From an uncultured Chitinophagaceae bacterium (GTDB lineage: Bacteria > Bacteroidota > Bacteroidia > Chitinophagales > Chitinophagaceae): DNA of 10,983 nucleotides. Positions 8,471 to 10,983 of the stretch are shown piece after piece. The notes below the pieces were generated by a model. It did no database searches, was not told the DNA's origin, and saw only the letters and a program-made list of their open reading frames with translations. Location: contig CALCNY010000298.1 in NCBI GenBank assembly GCA_937897585.1, positions 1 through 10,983 of the forward strand, given 5' to 3'. Each line of letters begins with the position of its first letter. Within the stretch, counting starts at the first letter, position 1. A program made the translations under genes and the position numbers.

Positions 8471-9748
8471 ATGAACCAACTTATCAAGGAATTGCAGTGG
8501 AGAGGAATGATACAAGATATTATGCCCGGAACAGAAGAACAACTCAATAAAGAAATGACCTCAGCTTATGTGGGCTTCGATCCAACAGCTGACAGTTTGC
8601 ATATTGGGAGTTTGGTGCCCATTTTATTGTTGGTTCATTTGCAAAAAGCTGGACATAAACCCATTGCGTTGGTGGGTGGTGCGACTGGCATGGTGGGCGA
8701 TCCAAGTGGAAAAAGTGAAGAAAGAAACATGCTGAGCGAAGACGATTTAAATAAAAATGTAGTTGGTGTTAGAAATCAGTTGATGCAGTTTTTAAATTTT
8801 GATACTTCATTACCCAATGCTGCCGAATTGGTGAATAATTACGATTGGTTCAAAGGCATCAGCTTTCTGGAATTTATCAGAGATGCTGGAAAGCATATCA
8901 CTGTTAATTACATGATGGCGAAAGACAGTGTGAAGAAAAGATTGGAAGGCGATAATGGCATGTCATTTACCGAATTCACTTACCAATTGGTACAAGGTTT
9001 TGATTTTTACTGGTTGTATAAAAATATGAATTGCAAATTGCAAATGGGCGGCAGTGATCAGTGGGGAAATATCGTTACCGGTACAGAATTAATCAGAAGA
9101 AAAATTGGTGGTGAAGCATTTGCATTTACTTGTCCGCTGATTAAAAAAGCCGACGGAGGTAAATTCGGTAAAACAGAAAAAGGAAATATCTGGTTGGATG
9201 CCAATAAAACAACTCCTTATCAGTTCTATCAGTTTTGGTTAAACGCTTCTGATGCCGATGCGGCAACATGGATTAAAATATTTACGTTCTTGCCACAAGA
9301 TGAAATTAATGCATTAATTGCAGCACACGAAAGCAATCCAGCAGATAGAATTTTACAGAAAAAATTGGCTGAAGAACTCACTATTTTTGTTCATGGAAAA
9401 TCAGAATTTGATAAGGCCGTAGAAACCACACAGAAATTATTTTCAAATACAAAGGCGCCAATCGATGCATTGAGTGTTGAAGATTTGGAATCTATTGAAG
9501 GCATTGTAAGTTCAGACTATGCTGCTGATAAAATCAATGCTGGTGTTGATATATTGAGTTTCTTAACAGAGAATGCTGTTTTTGAGAGTAAAGGCGCGGC
9601 ACGAAAAATGTTGCAGAATGGTGGCGTGAGTATCAACAGGGAAAAGATTTCCGATATGCAAATGTTGGTGGAGAAGAAACATTTGTTGCATGATAAATTT
9701 ATTTTGGTACAGGTGGGGAAGAAGAATTATTATTTGGTTTCGATTTAA
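8471..9748 (+). CDS. tyrS: Tyrosyl-tRNA synthetase TyrS
   Basis: Class I aminoacyl-tRNA synthetase of 425 residues (E. coli TyrS is 424). It activates tyrosine with ATP and charges tRNA-Tyr in the cytoplasm. The Rossmann catalytic domain shows the tyrosine-pocket segment YVGFDPTADSLHIGSL (33-48), with HIGS at 44-47 as the HIGH signature, where the last His is replaced by Ser. Other markers are GDPSGKSEER (76-85), YQLVQGFD (171-178, Tyr171 and Gln175), GGSDQWGN (193-200) and the KMSKS-equivalent KFGKT (231-235). An S4 RNA-binding domain lies at about 360-425 (GAARKMLQNGGVSINREKI). The ATG at 8471 is chosen because MNQLIKELQWRG aligns with the usual TyrS N-terminus. A TTG 33 bases upstream is in frame but adds a Lys-rich stretch atypical of the family. 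It is divergent from porV2 and convergent with the receptor gene. No clear promoter was found; the best -7-like sequences (TAATTTTTG at 8422, CATTTTTG at 8433) lack a matching TTG. Confidence 0.97.
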   Translation: MNQLIKELQWRGMIQDIMPGTEEQLNKEMTSAYVGFDPTADSLHIGSLVPILLLVHLQKAGHKPIALVGGATGMVGDPSGKSEERNMLSEDDLNKNVVGVRNQLMQFLNFDTSLPNAAELVNNYDWFKGISFLEFIRDAGKHITVNYMMAKDSVKKRLEGDNGMSFTEFTYQLVQGFDFYWLYKNMNCKLQMGGSDQWGNIVTGTELIRRKIGGEAFAFTCPLIKKADGGKFGKTEKGNIWLDANKTTPYQFYQFWLNASDADAATWIKIFTFLPQDEINALIAAHESNPADRILQKKLAEELTIFVHGKSEFDKAVETTQKLFSNTKAPIDALSVEDLESIEGIVSSDYAADKINAGVDILSFLTENAVFESKGAARKMLQNGGVSINREKISDMQMLVEKKHLLHDKFILVQVGKKNYYLVSI

Positions 9749-9778
9749 GGCCCCCTCAATCCCCCAAGGGGGACTTTG
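9749..9778. repeat. C-rich/G-rich palindromic intergenic repeat after tyrS
   Basis: This stretch begins immediately after the tyrS stop codon and contains CCCCCT (9751-9756), CCCCC (9761-9765) and AGGGGG (9767-9772). The G-run can pair with either C-run: 9751-9756 with 9767-9772 (6 bp, 10-base loop), or tightly with 9760-9765. Its base composition is sharply unlike the surrounding AT-rich DNA. From memory, near-identical motifs are scattered between genes in many Bacteroidota genomes. It may act as a transcription end or mRNA stabiliser for tyrS, but it lacks a proper U-run, so it is called a repeat rather than a terminator. Confidence 0.6.
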
Positions 9779-9842
9779 ATTATGTTTTGCTTAGGGTCGC
9801 CACGAATTCACTAATTGTTTTTTTAGTAAAAAATTCTGTTTG

Positions 9843-9882
9843 CTCCCCTCTCTATTGGAGAGGGGTTTGGGGTGAGGCTTTT
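9843..9882. repeat. GC-rich hairpin repeat (CCCCTCTC / GAGAGGGG family)
   Basis: CCCCTCTC at 9845-9852 pairs perfectly with GAGAGGGG at 9858-9865 around a 5-base loop (TATTG). It is followed by a G-rich tail, TTTGGGGTGAGGCTTTT. An 8-bp, mostly GC stem in such AT-rich DNA is not a chance-like feature. From memory this matches a dispersed repeat common between Bacteroidota genes. When translated it gives a spurious peptide, SPLYWRGVWGE, often seen in mis-called small genes. It could end transcripts from either converging gene. Confidence 0.6.
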
Positions 9883-9892
9883 CATGAGATGA

Positions 9893-9908
9893 TGACATTA
9901 TTATGTCA
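9893..9908. repeat. Perfect short inverted repeat TGACAT-TATT-ATGTCA
   Basis: TGACAT (9893-9898) and ATGTCA (9903-9908) are exact reverse complements around a 4-base TATT spacer. It lies in the convergent gap, 49 bases past the receptor's stop codon. It could be a weak hairpin in the receptor mRNA tail or a dyad protein-binding site. No T-run follows on either strand. Confidence 0.4.
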
Positions 9909-9921
9909 CAAATCCCACTTC

Positions 9922-9956
9922 TACATTTTACATTCGATATTTTACATTCTACATTT
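9922..9956. repeat. Five-unit 7-bp tandem repeat abutting the receptor stop codon
   Basis: Five consecutive heptamers fill this stretch: TACATTT, TACATTC, GATATTT, TACATTC, TACATTT. Four keep TACATT, and the middle unit differs at two or three positions. The order is symmetric (T, C, variant, C, T endings). The array ends one base before the TAA stop of the TonB-dependent receptor on the minus strand. A 7-bp unit is not a multiple of three, so unit gain or loss would shift the frame if the array were ever read through. Confidence 0.6.
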
Positions 9957-10983
9957 TTATAAACTCAACCTCAAACACAAATTCACCACTCTCCCATCAA
10001 TTGGCGCCCATAACGCTTTGAATTGAGGATTGGAAATTGAACCTGTATACAACGCTTCTTTTCTACTTTGGCGGTAATCCAAAATATTCTCGCAATTCAA
10101 TACGAGATGACATTGTTTGGCAATGGTATAATCAATCATAGCTGCCATAAATAAATAAGATGGCGTCTTTGTATAATCTTGTCGGTATTGATAGCCATTG
10201 AAAGAACTCTCTACACAAAATCTCGCTTTACCCTCCCACTCACGCGTAAGCATATACGACATTCTGTATTTTGGAGTGAGCGGCACAAATTGATTTTCAG
10301 AAAGGTATTTTCTTTCAGCAATGGTATAAGTGAATCCAGCATACAATTCCCAATCTTCTAATTTTAATTTGATATAAGTATCAAAACCCTTGGTAACAAT
10401 AGGTTTTGATGCATTGGCAAATGAAACCGTTCCGTTGGATTGTTCTGTTGCAATTACAGGAGAATTCAACTGCGTAAGAAAAAACGCATGATTGATAAAG
10501 ATTGAATTTCCTTCACCCCATTTGGCTTTGTAGTTGACTTCAGCATTGTAACCATAAGAACGCTCAGGTTTAACAGCAGTCCCAATTGGTAAGATATTGA
10601 TGATGGCATAATCATTAATCTGAGGTGCTAAAGCATCTGGTATTTTATAACCTGCTCCAAATCCCGCTCTTGTCCCCCATTTTGAATTCAGCTGATGGAA
10701 AAATGAAACCCTGGGCAACACGAAATTGCCGTAGGTCATGTGATAATCATTACGCAAACCCATCTCAACAGTTGTATTGGATTTGAATTTATAGGCATAT
10801 TGCAAAAATGCACCAACCGTATTGTTGTTTACTTTGTTTATATAAGCACTATCGCCCGATATTTTTTTAAATTGATTCCCTGAAAAATTTACACCACCCA
10901 CCCAGTTGTGACTTTTCTGATTAATTAAAATGGAGGCTTCAGAAAAATAGTCCACCTGACCGGCATTGAAATTATATTCATGA
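9957..10983 (-). CDS. TonB-dependent outer-membrane receptor, C-terminal part (runs off the window)
   Basis: The last 341 residues of an outer-membrane barrel. The frame is open to the right edge (upstream residues read HEYNFNAGQ before VDYFSEAS), so the start and the plug domain lie outside. Alternating amphipathic strands, GYKIPDALAPQ, the PERSYGYNAEVNYK motif and the final NCENILDYRQ segment are typical of TonB-dependent receptor C-termini, where NP or PE-R-S-YEL-G-x-K and N-(I/L)-xD-xRQ motifs recur. These receptors import siderophores, vitamin B12 or glycans using TonB energy. No substrate can be named without the N-terminus and neighbours. The protein ends LCLRLSL, with Leu last rather than the usual Phe or Trp, although the alternating hydrophobic pattern of a closing strand is kept. 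It converges with tyrS across a repeat-filled gap of 208 bases. Confidence 0.85.
   Translation of the reverse strand, partial: HEYNFNAGQVDYFSEASILINQKSHNWVGGVNFSGNQFKKISGDSAYINKVNNNTVGAFLQYAYKFKSNTTVEMGLRNDYHMTYGNFVLPRVSFFHQLNSKWGTRAGFGAGYKIPDALAPQINDYAIINILPIGTAVKPERSYGYNAEVNYKAKWGEGNSIFINHAFFLTQLNSPVIATEQSNGTVSFANASKPIVTKGFDTYIKLKLEDWELYAGFTYTIAERKYLSENQFVPLTPKYRMSYMLTREWEGKARFCVESSFNGYQYRQDYTKTPSYLFMAAMIDYTIAKQCHLVLNCENILDYRQSRKEALYTGSISNPQFKALWAPIDGRVVNLCLRLSL

Noticed and set aside
8293..8547. N-terminal extension of the PorV2 frame by 85 codons
   Set aside because: It overlaps the tyrS start, contains the predicted promoter, and would place the signal peptide over 100 residues inside the protein.
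9804..9836. Imperfect AT-rich palindrome (GAATT ... ACTAA ... TTAGT ... AATTC)
   Set aside because: The arms are asymmetrically spaced and nearly all A/T, so it is likely chance and weak as a terminator.
9787..10026. Plus-strand open frame of 79 codons in the tyrS-receptor gap
   Set aside because: It translates the hairpin repeat (SPLYWRGVWGE) and the heptamer array, overlaps the receptor's 3' end antisense and has no family signature. It is a spurious frame.
10953..10955. GTG as the start of the right-edge receptor
   Set aside because: The frame is open beyond it to the window edge with barrel-like sequence, so it is an internal Val codon of a truncated gene.

Overview
The window looks like chromosomal DNA of a Bacteroidota bacterium, probably a Chitinophagaceae-like lineage. 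The lineage call rests on three things: type IX secretion (T9SS) family proteins, a TTG-N19-TAnnTTTG promoter of the Bacteroidota type, and AT-rich DNA with weak or absent Shine-Dalgarno sequences. The genus cannot be fixed from this window.

Layout from left to right. Positions 77-1942 (minus) carry hscA, a DnaK-family chaperone for Fe-S cluster assembly. A strong hairpin terminator at 1974-2005 separates it from a two-gene minus-strand operon. That operon is a PorV/PorQ-family outer-membrane barrel (porV2-like, 7126-8292) followed by a very large peptidase C25 protein (porU2-like, 2028-7109), with starts and stops nearly touching. A good Bacteroidota promoter lies at 8316-8345, directly upstream of the operon. 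Diverging from it, tyrS (tyrosyl-tRNA synthetase, 8471-9748) is complete on the plus strand. At the right edge is the C-terminal part of a TonB-dependent receptor (minus, 9957 to the window end), which converges on tyrS.

The 208-base gap between tyrS and the receptor is dense in repeats. It holds a C-rich/G-rich palindromic repeat, a second GC-rich hairpin repeat, a short perfect inverted repeat, and a five-unit 7-bp tandem array that ends exactly at the receptor's stop codon.

Functionally, hscA and tyrS are housekeeping genes. The porV2-porU2 pair is the most interesting part: by family it resembles the PorV shuttle and PorU sortase that release and anchor T9SS cargo at the cell surface, but it is a separate paralogous pair whose role is much less defined. 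I see no mobile element, CRISPR array, tRNA or rRNA. No wholly new system is evident; the points worth following are the PorU2/PorV2 pair and the repeat-rich intergenic regions.
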